Below, piece after piece: positions 13,375 through 25,640 of a DNA stretch of 64,000 bases. The position numbers and the translations under genes were made by a program. The stretch lies in NCBI GenBank assembly GCA_022749755.1, contig CM040443.1:15081744-15145743 (forward strand), in the 5' to 3' direction. This DNA comes from Azadirachta indica. Lineage: Eukaryota; Streptophyta; Magnoliopsida; Sapindales; Meliaceae. Every line of letters starts with the position of its first letter. The first letter of the stretch is position 1. The notes under the pieces are model-generated. The model made no database searches. It was not told where the DNA came from and saw only the letters and a list, made by a program, of their open reading frames with translations.

Positions 13375-13540
13375 GGTATTTTGGCCGTTAATATTGCATA
13401 CTTTTGGGGCATTTAAGCTTTTATTTTAACTTATATCTAAGGAATTTTGGTTGTTAATTTTGCATAGTTTTGAGGCATTTGGCCTCTTAATTTCAACCTA
13501 TATGTAAACTATTTTGGATACTGATATTTCACGATGGTGG
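13375..13540. repeat. Tandem repeat, 66-bp period, inside MULE pseudogene
   Basis: 'ggtattttggccgttaatat' at 13375 recurs as 'ggaattttggttgttaattt' at 13441, and each is followed by 'tgcatasttttgrggcattt'. A third, partial unit follows near 13507. It sits between the catalytic and SWIM blocks of the MULE pseudogene, possibly in a former intron or as a later insertion. Confidence 0.65.
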
Positions 13541-14160
13541 TAGTACATAAGTTTCTATGAGTGTTTCCTTATTCTAATCATATTGAATAATTTATTACTT
13601 TGTAGATATAAGGCAACCAAAAAGTGAAATAACAATCTTTCCTCAATTGTGCTTAAAAGAATTATTATGCTTAAAAGAATTGTTAGGCTTAGAGAAAAGA
13701 CAAGGGATATGAAAGTGGTATTTAAGTTGGGTGAACTTTATTAGGTTCTTGTAGATAATATAGATACTAATCTCACATTTAAGCACAAAGCAATTGATTG
13801 TAAAAGTTGGCAAATTTTAAGACTACCTTGTGTTTATGCTATTTGTTGCATCAATACCATAAGAGCAATCGTAGAGCATTATATTTACTAATTTTTGACA
13901 AAAGGTAGTTACTTGAGGACATACAAGTAACACATAACTTTCATCCCATCTAAAAATCAATGTCCTTTTATGATTATGAATGAACTAGAGCCATTTCAAA
14001 TCAAGAGGCAATTAGGTGGACCCCAAAAAAACCAGAATTAGAGAGCTTAGTAAAGATCAAAAGATGAAAAAAAGCTACTCAGTTAGATGCATAATATGTA
14101 GGGACACAACAAAAAGACACACAAAAAAGTGGAAGGGAAGATTGTGAAAAAGAAGACAAA

Positions 14161-15107
14161 GGTCTACGTTTTAACTTTATAATTATGTACAATGCATTAT
14201 TTTTGGGAAGCTCTCATTCCAATTTATATTAGCTTTATGCCAAATTTCTCCAATACTATTTGTGGTAGGCTAACTAGAATCACAGAATGCTGTTGCAGAA
14301 TATTCAAGCACATTTGCTATAACTCAAAGTAACCATGTTAATGCTCCATGCGAGTTGACAAGTATTGACTAAAATCTTAAAATTATGGGTGCTTTAATTT
14401 AAAGAGTTGCTTGCTTAAGAAATGACATTCATTTTTAATATGAATGCAAACCACACTAATTAAAGCTAAACTTTTATTTAAGCTCAAGTAAATACTAATA
14501 CATGACAATTTATAAGAAATATAGACTTGCTCTACCAATTGTCTTCAACGTTACTCTTTTTAAACATTTGAGATGATACAACATCTATTTTTATTATATA
14601 ATGATGGTTTTTTATCTTCTATATGCAAAACTAATATCATATTTTGGGCTGTATATTTTTTGTTAATTTCCAACATGTTAACTTAGTTATTGAACATACC
14701 TGGTACATTACTGACAAAATAGCCATATTTTATGATTTCTTAAGGTTAAGATTATGTATGCAATTTATAGTGTTGGCTAATTAAATAAGTTGAAATAATT
14801 TGTTTTCCCTTTTCAAATTTTATCCTAATTTTGTTGCTTATCATTTGTTGACATTAGAGCTTATTTCCACTATATTTGCCATTGTGTTAGTGTGTTTAAG
14901 ATTTATTTGCAGGTGTAATAAAAGTAGATGACATTGCACTGGATTTGGAGAGATAAGGCCACTTATTTTCACAACCACCTTTTAGTTTTCTACCATCCTA
15001 AATAATGAACAAGAAACATATTTAGTGTGCTTCATATTAATATAGTATCTTTAATTTTTAGTCTTATAATTGATATTCTAATACACACTCTGCATTTTAG
15101 TTCAATT
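14161..15107. other. AT-rich spacer between MULE remnant and copia element
   Basis: No supported gene. The first few hundred bases may still be the decayed 3' part of the MULE transposase, but no domain is recognisable. Confidence 0.4.
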
Positions 15108-15543
15108 TGTTAGAATTTTTAATTGTAAGTGGCTTATGGTCTTTCATCATTTTAAGTAGCAATATGTATTATATAGTTTCTGTTAGTTTTTGGCAATTTG
15201 TTACACGTTCTAACAGTTGGTTACACATTCTGGCAGGTTTCTAGCAGTCAGTTGGTTACACACTTTGATAATTTTTGGCAGTTTTTTTCATGGCTTTTAT
15301 GATGGATAGAGCCTATAAATATTAGCATTCTCTTAGTTAGGTCCCCAAACTAATAATTTCTCTTTAGTAAATATACACCATTATATAGAAATGTGTAAGA
15401 TTTAGAAGAAACATAAAACAAAACGCTTCATACGAGATTATAAAGGACGTCAATGGCAGGAGGTATATTTTTTAACTAAATTTCGCACCTGATCTACTAT
15501 TATGATTATTAAAACATATTTAGATCGTATTTAAGTTCTATTA
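15108..15543 (+). repeat. Copia 5' LTR
   Basis: Begins TGTTAGAATTTTTAATTG and ends TTCTATTA, a mutated form of the usual TTCTAACA just before the primer-binding site. It contains a TATA-like 'cctataaatatt' near 15311, followed by pyrimidine-rich sequence as in a transcribed LTR. It also holds short repeated words, 'ggttacaca', near 15217 and 15256. Confidence 0.6.
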
Positions 15544-15545
15544 TT

Positions 15546-15557
15546 TGGTATCAAAGC
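15546..15557 (+). other. Primer-binding site, initiator tRNA-Met type
   Basis: TGGTATCAAAGC differs by one base from TGGTATCAGAGC, the sequence complementary to the 3' end of plant initiator tRNA-Met. It sits two bases after the LTR end, the canonical copia position. Confidence 0.75.
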
Positions 15558-16361
15558 TTTGTTATTGTCCTTGCTTTGATTTTGTGCAGTTTGGTTAAAT
15601 GATTAGTTTCTAGAAATCAAATTTGTTATCAAGTATTATTGATTAATAATAATACTAGAAATCATTATAAAATTGGATTACTAGCATTTTAGGACTTGAA
15701 TCAATAATTTTTCATTTCTGTAATCAAATAAAAAGGAAATTCCTTTTTGTAATCAAATTAAAAACGGTTTGCTGGAAGTTGAAAACAATGTCATCATATT
15801 ACATGTCAGCTATTATATGTACAGCAATATGACATATTGTTTTGTGCATGGCATTGTATGACATGTCATCTGCTTATGTGAGACCGTATGACATGTCTTC
15901 TGAATAACTTAATTTGCCATGTCATTTTTCATTTGTGAAATAGTATGACACTTCATTTTCTGTATTTTGAATAATATGAATGTCGTTTTCATATGTTGTA
16001 GTAAATGATAACGTGCAACTTATTTGATTATTTTTGGTACATAAAATTGAAGTTACATATAATTTATATGAACAATGTTTATGAGTAAAATTAAATGTCT
16101 ATGATCCATATAATTTTGATTAATTAAGGATTAGGCACAATATCTTTAATTATACAAAATTATAATTTAAGTATTTTAGGATCATGTATAAGAAATTGAC
16201 ATTACTTGTGGTTAATCATATTTAATATAATAAATTTTATCACACAAGAATTTTTATTATATTTATATGATTAATTAGGATAAAATATCAAATTATTTTC
16301 TTAATTACCCACGAGAATTAAGAAAATGAACATAATTTGATAGTTTTATTATAAGATTTAC

Positions 16362-16389
16362 ATATATATATATATATACACACACACAC
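16362..16389. repeat. (TA)n(CA)n microsatellite
   Basis: About 17 bases of alternating TA followed by about 11 bases of alternating CA. Confidence 0.9.
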
Positions 16390-16559
16390 TTGAATTAGAA
16401 CTTTAGCCAATAGGCAAGCTTTATGTCCATTAATTCATATTTTACAAAATGATTTACATTGATAAAACATGATATCTATTTATTGGCCTTGAATTTTATA
16501 GTATATATGAACATGTATGTTTAATTTATGCAATCATACAATCTGCAAATTTTTCTGAT

Positions 16560-17700
16560 ATCAAAATGACATCTTTGAGTTGAAAGGTGATAATTATAAG
16601 ATTAGAAAGGAATGAATTCTCCTCTATTTTGGAGTGGATGGACATTGATTATGCTATATGAAAAGATGAACCAATTGTTATCAAAAACAGTAGTCAAGCT
16701 GAAATTGCTCTTTATGAATGATAGGAGCGATTTAGTCGCGTAAGTATGATGTTTATAAAGACCAAAATTTCTATTGGATTTGGGGTTTAGTCGATCAATA
16801 TAATAATGCAAGGCATTATTGAAGGCAGTTAATGAACAATTTGAGACTTTAGATAAGGCACTTGATAGGACCCTAATTATGAAGTTTTCATTTCTAAGAC
16901 TCACCAGTGTTAAAGGTGTGCATAAGCATATCATGCAAATGAGAGACATTGTGGCTTAGTTAAAAACACTTGAGGTTAAAATATCTGAGTCTTTCCTTAT
17001 ACACTATATATTGAACATTCTTCCACAACAATTTGAACCCTTCAAAATCTTCTATAACACGAATAAGGACAAATGGTCAATTAATGAACTATTGACCTTA
17101 TGTGTTCAAAAGGAATGAAGACTGACAATGGAATTGGATAAAAGTGCGTGCACGGCAACACAAGAAAAGAACAAAGCATAAGCTAAATAGAAAATGAAAC
17201 GTAAAATACCTCCTTAAGCTAAAATCATAAGGAATTCAAGTGCTTCTTCTGTAAGAAAAGAGAACACACGAAGAAGGATTGCCCCAAATTTCAGAAATGG
17301 CTTGAAAAGAAAGGTAATTCAATCTCATTTGTTTGTTAAGAATTTAATACAGTTGAAGCTAGTTATAATACATGGTGGATTGATTTTGGTTCTATAATCC
17401 TTATTATAAATACCTTGTACGGTATGCAAAACCTAAGGAAATCAGTGGGTAATGAATAGTGCATTTATTCAAGAAACAAGATACGTTCTTATGTGGAGGC
17501 AATTAGAACATACAATTTAATTTTAAATAGTGGCTTTATTTTGAATTTGGAAAAGAAATTTTATATTCCAATTTTTTGAAGAAATTTAATTTCAACTTTA
17601 AAACTTGTACCATTTGGTTACTCCTTTAGCTTTTTAAATACATTTTTCAATTTATTTTACAAAATTGATCTCATTGGGAATGGTATATTTTTTTATTGTC
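16560..17700 (+). pseudogene. Copia gag and protease, degenerate
   Basis: The gag N-terminus is visible as NDIFELKGDNYKI at about 16562. Further decayed blocks run to a CCHC zinc knuckle, CFFCKKREHTKKDC, at about 17238-17280, with spacing C-x2-C-x4-H-x4-C intact. The protease region follows at about 17370, with WWIDFGSI where the family has a catalytic D-[ST]-G, so the active-site serine or threonine is replaced by Phe. Many stops interrupt it. Gag would bind and package the element RNA; the protease would process the polyprotein. A 115-codon minus-strand frame at 16602-16949 is an antisense shadow of gag. Confidence 0.65.
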
Positions 17701-17739
17701 TTTTCTGTATTAATTTACAAAACAATGCCTTTTATAATA

Positions 17740-18640
17740 TGATACTTGTTCATGCTGGTATTAAACAATGTGTTATAAAAGTTCCTTTATGTTATGGCTC
17801 CGGAGCTTAGGACATATTTTTATAGAAACAATTAAAAGATTAGTAAATGATAGTATACTTAGTACTTTGGATTTTATTGATTTTAATACTTGTTTGGACT
17901 GTATAAAAGGCAAAATTACCAACAAAACAAAGAAAGATGCTAAAATGAGCTTAAATGTATTAGAGATTATACATTTAGACATTTATAGTTTAGACATAAA
18001 CTCGTAAGGTTAGAAATACTTCATCTCTTTTATGGATGATTACTCACGATATATGTACCTCTACGTACTTAAAAATAAAAACGAAGCACTAGATGTTTTT
18101 AAAGTTTTCAAAGCTAAAATAGAGAAACAATGCAAAAAGCAAATTAAGATCGTGAGAATAGATAAAGTAGAGAATATTATGGTAGATATATTAAGAATGG
18201 ATAAGTACTTAGTCCATTGGCGAAGTTTCTTTATAAGCAAGGGATAATTGCCCAATACACTGTGCTTAGTTCTCTAGACCATAACAGTCTAGTAGAAAGA
18301 AGAAACTGAACGTTAATAGATATAGTATGGAGTATGCTTAGCAGCTCCTAGCTTGCTAAATCATTGTGGGCCAAACCTCTTAAAACAACAGTGTATATAT
18401 TGAATCAAATTCCAACCAAGGTTGTTCTAAAAATGCCTTTTGAATTATTTAAAGGTTAGAAACTGAGTTTGTAATACATATGCATCTAGAGATGCCAATT
18501 TGAAGTAAGAGTCTATAACCCACAAGAAAAAAAAACTTGACCTAATGACTATCAATGGATATTTTGTTGGATATGCTGAAAGGTCAAAAGGGTAAAGATT
18601 ATGGAATTAAGAAATGCAAAGTTTATTGAAAATGACTTGA
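17740..18640 (+). pseudogene. Copia integrase, degenerate
   Basis: A 79-codon open stretch (17768-18007) covers the gag-pre-integrase zinc region: LGHI and CLDCIKGK are present, but the first His of the HHCC motif is replaced (LWLRSLGH). The catalytic core starts with MDDYSRYMYLYVLKNKNEAL at 18032. It continues through KQIKIVRIDK, where the second catalytic Asp is kept, but the following Gly-Gly-Glu motif is altered. Blocks near 18240-18440 match the rest of the core in shifted frames, and VQPSTSSDKLVV follows in a linker. The intact protein would insert element cDNA into the genome. Frameshifts make it non-functional. Confidence 0.7.
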
Positions 18641-18869
18641 TCAATGAAAATGACCAATCCCAGGATATCATTTTTGAGAAATATTATATTAATGTTCAGC
18701 CTTCCACTTCAAGTGACAAATTGGTTGTTATTCACAACACCCTTCAAGTCCAAATGGTGTTAATCAATCAATTGTTGAAGTTTCACAAACTATTGATCAA
18801 TTTGTTGAAGAATCACAAAAATTGTTGAACAACCTATTGAACAGCATGTTTCTCAGGAAAATGTTGATA

Positions 18870-20290
18870 CAACATTAAAGAGTTCTACTAGAGAAAGGAA
18901 ATCAGCAATTACTAATGACTATATTGCGTATTTACAAGAATCTGACTATAACATAAAAGCTGAAAATAATCTGAAATGTTTTCCTAAGCCATGAGTTGCA
19001 AACAATCAAATTTATAGTGCAACGTAATAAAAGATGAGATGAGTTCTATGGCATCTAATAGAGTTTGGGAGCTTGTTAAGTTGCCTAATTCTATAAAGCT
19101 ATAGGATGTAAATGGGTTTTTAAAACTAAGAAACACTTATTAGGTAACATTGAAAGATACAAAGAAAGATTCATTGCTAAAAGATTCACTCAAAAGGAAC
19201 GAACTGATTATAAGGAAACATTTTTTCCTATATCTAAGAAAGATTCCTTTCGTATAATTATAACATTAGTTATACATTTGACTTAGAGTTGTAGTAAATA
19301 GATGTGAAAACAGCTTTTCTTAATGAAGATTCAAAGGAAAAGATTTACATGAAGCAACTAGAAGGATTTTCCTCTAACAATGGTGAACATTTAGTTTGTA
19401 AGCTCAAGAAATCCATATATAGCTTGAAACAAGCCTTTCTTCAACGGTATTTAAAATTTCATGACATTATTTCTCCATTTAGTTTCATGGAGTACATCGT
19501 GGATTAATGCATATATTAGAAGGTCAATGGGAGTAAAATATGTTTCTTAAATCTACATGTGGATGATATTGTACTTATAGCAAATGATAAGGTATTCTTG
19601 TATAAGGTGAAACAATTTCTCTCTAAAAATTTTGGTATGAAGGATATGAGTGATGCATCTTATGTCATTGGTATTAAGATAAGTAGAGACAGATTTTGAG
19701 GTATTTTAGGTTTATCTCAATAGACCTATATCAAAAAAGCTTTAGAGAAATTTCAAATAAAATATTGTTCACTGAGTATAGCGCCAATTATGAAAGGTGA
19801 TAGGTTTAACTTGAACCAATGTCTAAGGAATCATTATGAAAAGGAATAAATTTAAAACACTCCATATGCTTCTACTATTGAAAGTATAATGTATGCTTAT
19901 GTCTACACAAGAACTGATATTGTACTTGCTATTGGAATATTGGGAAGATATCAGAGTAATATCGATATAGACCACTAGAGAGCTACAAAAACAGTGATGA
20001 GATACCTTCAAAGAACAAAGGATTACATGCCCATGTATAGACGAATAGATAATTTTAAGGTGATTGCATACTCAGATTTAGACTTTATTGGCTGTGTTGA
20101 TTCACAAAAATCAAATTTAGATACAATTTTTATGTTTGCCGATGAAGTTGTATCTTAGAAAATTGCAAAGCAGAATTTGACTGCTATTTCTACTATAGAG
20201 GCTAACTTTGTGTCATGTTTTGAGGCTACCTTACATGGTTTATGGATGAAGATTTCCTATCTAGGCTTAAAATTGTGGACTCGATTTTTA
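18870..20290 (+). pseudogene. Copia reverse transcriptase and RNase H (5' part), degenerate
   Basis: The RT palm is recognisable. MDVKTAFLNEDSKEKIYMKQ-type residues lie in the open stretch near 19304-19507, ending KLKKSIYSLKQAF. The catalytic motif, usually YVDD, reads HVDD at 19556-19567. Further blocks (GMKDMSDASYVIGIKI, DRFRGILGLSQ) run to about 19735. RNase H blocks 'YSDLDFIGCVDSQKS' and 'EANFVSCFEATLHGLW' are at about 20065-20250. Stops and frameshifts are scattered. The RNase H domain breaks off at 20311, where a solo LTR is inserted, and resumes after 21161. Confidence 0.75.
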
Positions 20291-20311
20291 GGCCATTAAT
20301 GATACAATAAT

Positions 20312-21161
20312 TGATACGAACCCCGAGTATATTAAACTTGAGACCCAATATCTTTACGCATGGAAGCAACTTCTTGGAAAGCTAAATCAGATTCACCCAA
20401 GTCTGTAACCCAATTTCAACTTGTGAAATAGAATCTTAGAATAAATACCCTCAAAGTAATTAGCTTTGATTGTAAGAACCTTGATTCAAGCAAGAATCAA
20501 AATAAGAGAAAACACTCTTAATTTAATTTCATTCAAGAAAAGTAATTGCTGCCTTCATGGGAGCATGTGGCTGAATATATAAGGGTACAGGAGATAAGTA
20601 ACCCTAATTGGAGTGTTTGGCCACAAAATTAAACTTATTCTAACTTTAAATAAAATAAACTGAATTTGGGCTTAATAATTACCATTAACAGCCCAAACAC
20701 ATAACAAATTATAAATATATGTTTATAAATAAGACTAAAATAGATGATGGGTTTGAACAGCAATTTAGCCCAAACTGGCACATGGAATCCGAAACTTGCA
20801 TCATGATGACGATCTGATTTGAACTGCAATTAAAAGAACTTGAACATGCTTGCTTAGCCTTGAGACATCGTTCAAATATGGTCTTATACAAATTTGAGAA
20901 GTTGAATTCCGTAGAAGCTTTAATCTTCAGGTTTTGCCTTCTTGTACTTGTGTCAATGTTACCAAGCTCTGATTATTGTCTTGAAGTCCAAGCTTGATAT
21001 TTGACTCTTTCTTATACTCTTGAATTGTTGTAAGATCATCCCACAAACCTTGAATCATCCCATTCAATGCATCTTTGAATTTCTTCATTCTTACTCTTGT
21101 AACGGGACCATTAGGTAGCTGAATTGGATCATTGCTCTTGTGTGCATTCGTATTTGCATCA
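20312..21161 (-). mobile_element. Solo LTR inserted in copia RNase H, perfect ATAAT duplication
   Basis: Begins TGATACGAACCCCGAG and ends GTATTTGCATCA. It is flanked on both sides by ATAAT (20307-20311 and 21162-21166), a perfect 5-bp target-site duplication. The copia RNase H reading is broken exactly here. Read on the minus strand, its first part encodes DPIQLPNGPVTRVRMKKFKD (about 21130-21070), which resembles the end of Ty3/gypsy pol polyproteins. In some gypsy groups pol runs into the 3' LTR, so this is probably a solo gypsy LTR in minus orientation. TATA-like 'atatataaggg' (read 'cccttatatatt' on the minus strand) lies near 20577. Confidence 0.8.
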
Positions 21162-21382
21162 ATAATTTAGTTGTAATTTTTGTGGCTAAAGACAACAAAA
21201 GTGGTAGTCGAAGCAAACACATCGATATCAAGTATTTAGCCATAAGAGAACGTGTTAAAGACAAAATAGTGATTATTGAACACCTTAGCATTGAATTGAT
21301 GATTGTTAATCCTTTAACAAAAGGCATACCACCATTGAAATTTAAGGATAATTTAGATCGAATGAGACTTAGTTCCTTTTGA
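21162..21382 (+). pseudogene. Copia RNase H, C-terminal part
   Basis: Continuation of the interrupted RNase H. The frame 21140-21382 encodes VAKDNKSGSRSKHIDIKYLA and ends with the conserved NPLTKGIPPLKFKDNL block just before the stop. The first few codons of that frame belong to the inserted LTR. This tail is the best preserved part of the element. Confidence 0.8.
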
Positions 21383-21994
21383 TGATTTTCATTATATGGA
21401 CGAATGTTGATTGTAATGAAATTCTATTTACATTATGATATTTTCTCATATATTTTATTTTCAATTGTGTAAATATTTATTAATTTGAGAAATATCCTTA
21501 ATGTTATGTAGATAGAATAACATGAAATAGTTGCATTCTTCATATCTATAGCAATAGTATAGTTTATTTAGATTATTTAATTATTCACTAATTCGAACAA
21601 TATATTTTTCTTGCACATACAATACTAATTCTTTGAATTTTATCAGAGTTTCATTCACATGTTTTATTTATTGCTTGCTGCTTTGATTACCTAAAAAATC
21701 AACCTAAATTTAAGCTACTTGAAGCCATACGTTTATTGTAGATGTTGTTATAAGCAGAAACTTATAATTAGAACAAATTATTGTTGTTGGAATGTAGTTG
21801 AAATACAAAGTGTCTTCCAAAAGAATTACCTTGATGTGGTGGCTAGTTGCATATTATACTTGTACACAATACTTGTTTACAAGTAGTTTATATATAAGGA
21901 TCTTGGCAGGGAAAATATTAGAGGTGGATTTGTTAATGTTTCAGCATGGCTTTATTATCAATTGATAATTTAGATATTTTGATTTTATTTTTAA

Positions 21995-23015
21995 AGGAAA
22001 TTGACAGATACTTGCCACATATTTGGAAAAAAAATAGATACTCCTGAATTACGATGCAGTCATAAAAAATTACTATTTTTCTCTTATATATTTAAAAGGT
22101 ATAGTAATTAACCATTTTTAACCCACTTATTAATGCATAATAACCAATATACCCTTATGATTTATTTTTTGATAATTATGTATTCAAATAACTTTTATAA
22201 TCAGTCTCTAAATTATTATTGACATTTTAAATAATTTTATTATCATTATATTAATAATATTTAATATTTTTCAAAAAATTAGATTGTAAATCATATAAAA
22301 GTTTCAAATTATTTTAATTATAAATTAATAGATTTACGTATAAATTATATAAATATTCTCAAAATTGTGAATGATATAATTCATATAATTTGAATTTTTT
22401 TGAGTTTTATTTAATTGATTGTGTTATAAATTAAGAATATTTAATTATAAGTTACATAAATTATTTAAGTTATTTTATTTATAAATAAATATAATTATGT
22501 ATAAGTTATATAATTATTTTCAAAATTATAAAATATACAAACAATTAAAATAAATTCAAACTAATATTTAAATTTCATGAATATATTATTTATAATATTT
22601 TTGATATATAAATTTAAAAATTCAATATGAAATATTTATTTATCAAAATTATTCACAAAATATAAATAATATAATTCATATCATCTAAATATTATTTGAA
22701 ATTTATTTTCGTTGATTGTGTTATAAATTAATATAATGATAATAAAATTTTTTTAAAATATTAATAATAATTTAGATACTAATTATCAAAAATATTTGAA
22801 TACATAATTATCAAAAAATAAATTATAATGGTACATTAGTTATTATGTACTAATAATTGGGTTAAAATGGTCAATTAATATACTTTCTAAATATATAAGG
22901 GTAAAATAGTTATTTTTCATAACTACATAATAATTCAAAGGGATACCTATCTATTTAGCCAAATTTGAGGGTATTTATTTTTCTCTAAACATCAGGGGGT
23001 ATCTATTAATTTCCT
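21995..23015. mobile_element. 1-kb long-TIR (Mutator-like) element
   Basis: The two ends mirror each other for about 280 bp: AGGAAATTgacAGATAC on the left against AGGAAATTaatAGATAC read from the right. Further shared words are 'ttattttttgataattatgt', 'attcaaata' and 'ttttattatcattatatt'. The flanks TATTTTTAA (21986-21994) and TATTTATAA (23016-23024) match at 8 of 9 bases, the TSD length of Mutator-like elements. The interior is almost pure A+T, repeats 'gattgtgttataaatta' (22418, 22709) and codes for nothing. The structure is that of a non-autonomous MULE or foldback element. Confidence 0.8.
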
Positions 23016-23030
23016 TATTTATAATTTATA

Positions 23031-23297
23031 TCATAGTGGAATTAGATACTTATTCTTGATGGTTATTTTGTTGAGTGTTCGATTATCGATACACATATGA
23101 AACAATCTATTGTTCTTTTGACACAAGACCAGAGGGTTAAATGGTGCTTTAAATAACCGAATATAGCTCACATCAAGTGATTCCTGGAGTTCCTTTTTCA
23201 ACTCTAGCAACTTGGGTAAGGCATAGCGATATAGACTAAATGCCAAAGGTTTGGTGCCTAGTTCTAATTCGATTTTGTGATTAACCTCTCTCCTCAA
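23031..23297 (-). pseudogene. Ty3/gypsy reverse transcriptase fragment
   Basis: An 88-codon open frame on the minus strand begins REVNHKIELELGTKPLAFSL, then carries LKKELQESLDVSYIRLFKAP and MCIDNRTLNKITIKNKY. This is the start of the RT palm of Ty3/gypsy pol. The catalytic YxDD block and the rest of pol are absent: the frame stops next to the end of the long-TIR element at 23015, and no gag or protease lies upstream. It is a 270-bp relic with no stop inside. Confidence 0.75.
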
Positions 23298-23729
23298 TGG
23301 AAGTTTCTTATATAGCTCAAATATAACTATAAGTCAAATGTTCTTTCAGTTTTGATGAATATTTAAATTTTGATTTTGATGTCATTTCTTTTAACTATTT
23401 AATTTTGTTTTATAAACACTATAAATAGTTATAAATAATCATTTATTGATAAATATTTAAATCTAAGTGTTTTTGTATTGCAAAAGTGAATCAAAACCAA
23501 GGCTTGCATATCATTACTTTATTATTCTATAAACTAAAAGTTTTAATTACGATTATAATTATAAAATAAAATAAGTGAACTTGCATCATTGTAGTTATAA
23601 TACATTCCAACTAGGTTGGCACCTACTGAATTATCTATCATTTGCACTTCACCCATTGTATTGTTTTATATTAGAATAACAACTATTGAAATGTTAAAAT
23701 TCTAAAATTACAAACTAATTTTCATCAAC
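23298..23729. other. AT-rich spacer, no gene seen
   Basis: Between the gypsy fragment and the C-terminal end of the minus-strand hAT pseudogene. No recognisable coding or terminal-repeat structure. Confidence 0.4.
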
Positions 23730-25640
23730 ATTTGCAAAATCTATTTCTATTTTATCACTTGTGTTTTGAATTTTGTCTTCTATATCCTCCCAATTTTTCA
23801 GTCATATTAAGTAATCCAAGGCTTCTAGTGACAATCTTGATCTGCGTTCATATAGCATCTTATTCTTAACATTAAAAATAAATTTCAATATACTATGGAT
23901 ACCGAAGGAGTTAATAGATCACAAGCCGTGATAGAAAGCACAGGAAAAATCCTTCCATTTGCTTTCCATCATTACAAAACATCAAAATTTATTTTTTCTT
24001 TCAACAGTCAACAAACTATAATGATTAGTAGATATATATTTTCCTAATTCATGAAAACTATGAGAACTACCAATTTGCCTTCCACTAAGGACATTGCTCA
24101 AAAATTTCTATGAAGGAGTATCGGTTTTAGGTTTATTAATACGCTTACAAGTTTGTGCATTTATTCTTACCATATTTTGATATTGAATGTAAATATCATT
24201 TAAAGACTTTTTCGAATCTATGTTATTTATATCAACTAAACCCAAATTTTTTGCGATTTTATTTACTAATGCATTTACGCCATAAAGGTTTATTTGAGAA
24301 TCCATCATTGTCGCATATACAAACAATTTTGGAATATCCTTCCAATATTTTTTGAATTTCTCCTCCATAATAGGACAAATAATTTTAAAGTCTTCAACAT
24401 TTGTATAACAAGCAAGAGTATAATATCATGTAAATGATTCAAAACACAACATGAAGTAGGAGAATAAGCACATGAACATGACAATGTAACATTATAAAAT
24501 GTTTCCAAAAAGTTCATAAAAATAAATGCCATATTCCAATCAACAATAAAGAGACAAACATCACTCAATCTTTTATTATAAAAATTAGTTACTGAATCAC
24601 TATAATTAACACAAGATTTCAACATCAAATAAGTAGAATTCTAATGGGTTCTCGTATCAAGCATGAATCTCCTAGTTGTTATCTACAATGTACTAAGTAG
24701 CAATAAACTCTTGTCTTCTAGAACCATATGATCCAATGTATTATAGTGTATCTCTAATATTTTTTATATGATAATTAATAAAACTTAAAGTGTCTTGCAC
24801 ATCAAATTAACTGTATGACAAACACATCTCAAATAAAAAAATTATGAACCACGACTACATCCAGATGTTATACTATTTTAAACATTTCAATGGCAGAATT
24901 ATTTATAGACGTATTATCAAAAGTATACTGAAAATTTTATCAATTATTTCATATCCTCTAAAAAACCCATCATTGCATTAAAAATACAAAATCATTATGA
25001 GGATATCTAGTTCACAAAAAGCAATAATTCTTTTTTGCAATAACCAATTTTCATCAATATAATGCAAAGTCATATAAATATAACCCAAACAATTGTATCT
25101 AGTTTAACAATCATAAGTAACAAAAACAATACCTTTAAAAGTATGAAAAGATGTAATCAAATTTTATTTGACTTGTTGAAATAATTAATACAATCATTTT
25201 TATATGTACTTCTTGGAATTAATTTAAGAGAAGAGGTTGAACATACCTTTGCATAAATTTTTCTAACTTTTTGTATTCTCCCTGAGTGAAAGGCAGTTTA
25301 CTTGACACAATTCATTTGCCATTCATTCTCTCATGTTTTGATGTATGTATCTAAAACAACTAATAGTGTCCCCAGAAGTAATAGGTGTAAGTGGAGATTG
25401 CATACGGTCAGCCAAGGGAGCATATAATTGACTACATTTTTTAGCATGTTTTAAATATCCAATTCCACTCAATGCTAAATAACTTAGAGATTTTTTACAT
25501 AATTTATAAACAGTTTTTTTTTTAATTTGCTCAAAGGAGTTGGGTCAAGTCTTTAATGTAAAAACTCTCAAACAACTTATGTTCTGGTCCTTTTGGAGCT
25601 AGAAACACTAAATGCAAAAAAAAAAAAACTCATTGCAGTT
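23730..25640 (-). pseudogene. hAT transposase pseudogene, minus strand
   Basis: Read on the minus strand, the family's domains appear in order. A BED finger (CKKSLSYLALSGIGYLKHAKKC, with one His displaced) lies at about 25520-25425. The catalytic region starts at about 25085 with YIYMTLHYIDENWLLQKRII. INNSAIEMFKIV is at about 24905. An RNase H-fold block at 24628-24440 reads NFYNKRLSDVCLFIVDWNMA and FLETFYNVTLSCSCAYSPTS. MEEKFKKYWKDIPKLFVYAT lies at 24368. The dimerisation block NKMLYERRSRLSLEALDYL is at about 23860. Open stretches of 86 and 107 codons survive, but stops and frameshifts disable the whole. It is a different hAT lineage from the 4.2-10.2 kb element. Element ends were not located. 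Confidence 0.75.

Larger units (their letters stand above)
10200..14160 (+). pseudogene. MULE (Mutator-like) transposase pseudogene split by a solo LTR
   Basis: The 5' part (10200-10823) gives a weak match to the N-terminal MuDR-type region, for example LVYLLDYVRQNINYLNSLKH at about 10660-10725. After the inserted LTR, from about 12530, the catalytic region resumes: FHAQRRGFFNECKLLTRLHS, then SPIKVVIVKNKSQRSYVYFLENL and a decayed 'CFIRDR'. A 'YCCRYIYANFR' block follows near 12880. The 'NKMLKEIKRKTIKIMHNRF' block lies near 13155. A SWIM zinc finger sits at about 13785-13870, with CKSWQILRLPCVYAICCI in place of the usual CxCx..CxH. A possible zinc knuckle (CIICRDTTKRH) lies near 14085. Many stops and frameshifts. 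The enzyme would have mobilised MULE elements; no TIRs were located for this copy. Confidence 0.7.
15108..21900 (+). mobile_element. Ty1/copia retrotransposon, decayed, 3' LTR not found
   Basis: The order 5' LTR, primer-binding site, gag with zinc knuckle, protease, integrase, RT, RNase H is that of Ty1/copia (integrase before RT). The element would have moved by reverse transcription of its RNA in cytoplasmic particles. Every domain has stops or frameshifts. The coding part ends near 21382. I could not find a 3' LTR matching 15108-15543 in the following sequence, so the right boundary is approximate. The RNase H region is interrupted by a younger solo LTR at 20312-21161. Confidence 0.8.

Noticed and set aside
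16602..16949. 115-codon minus-strand open frame
   Set aside because: It is antisense to the decayed copia gag region and has no features of its own.
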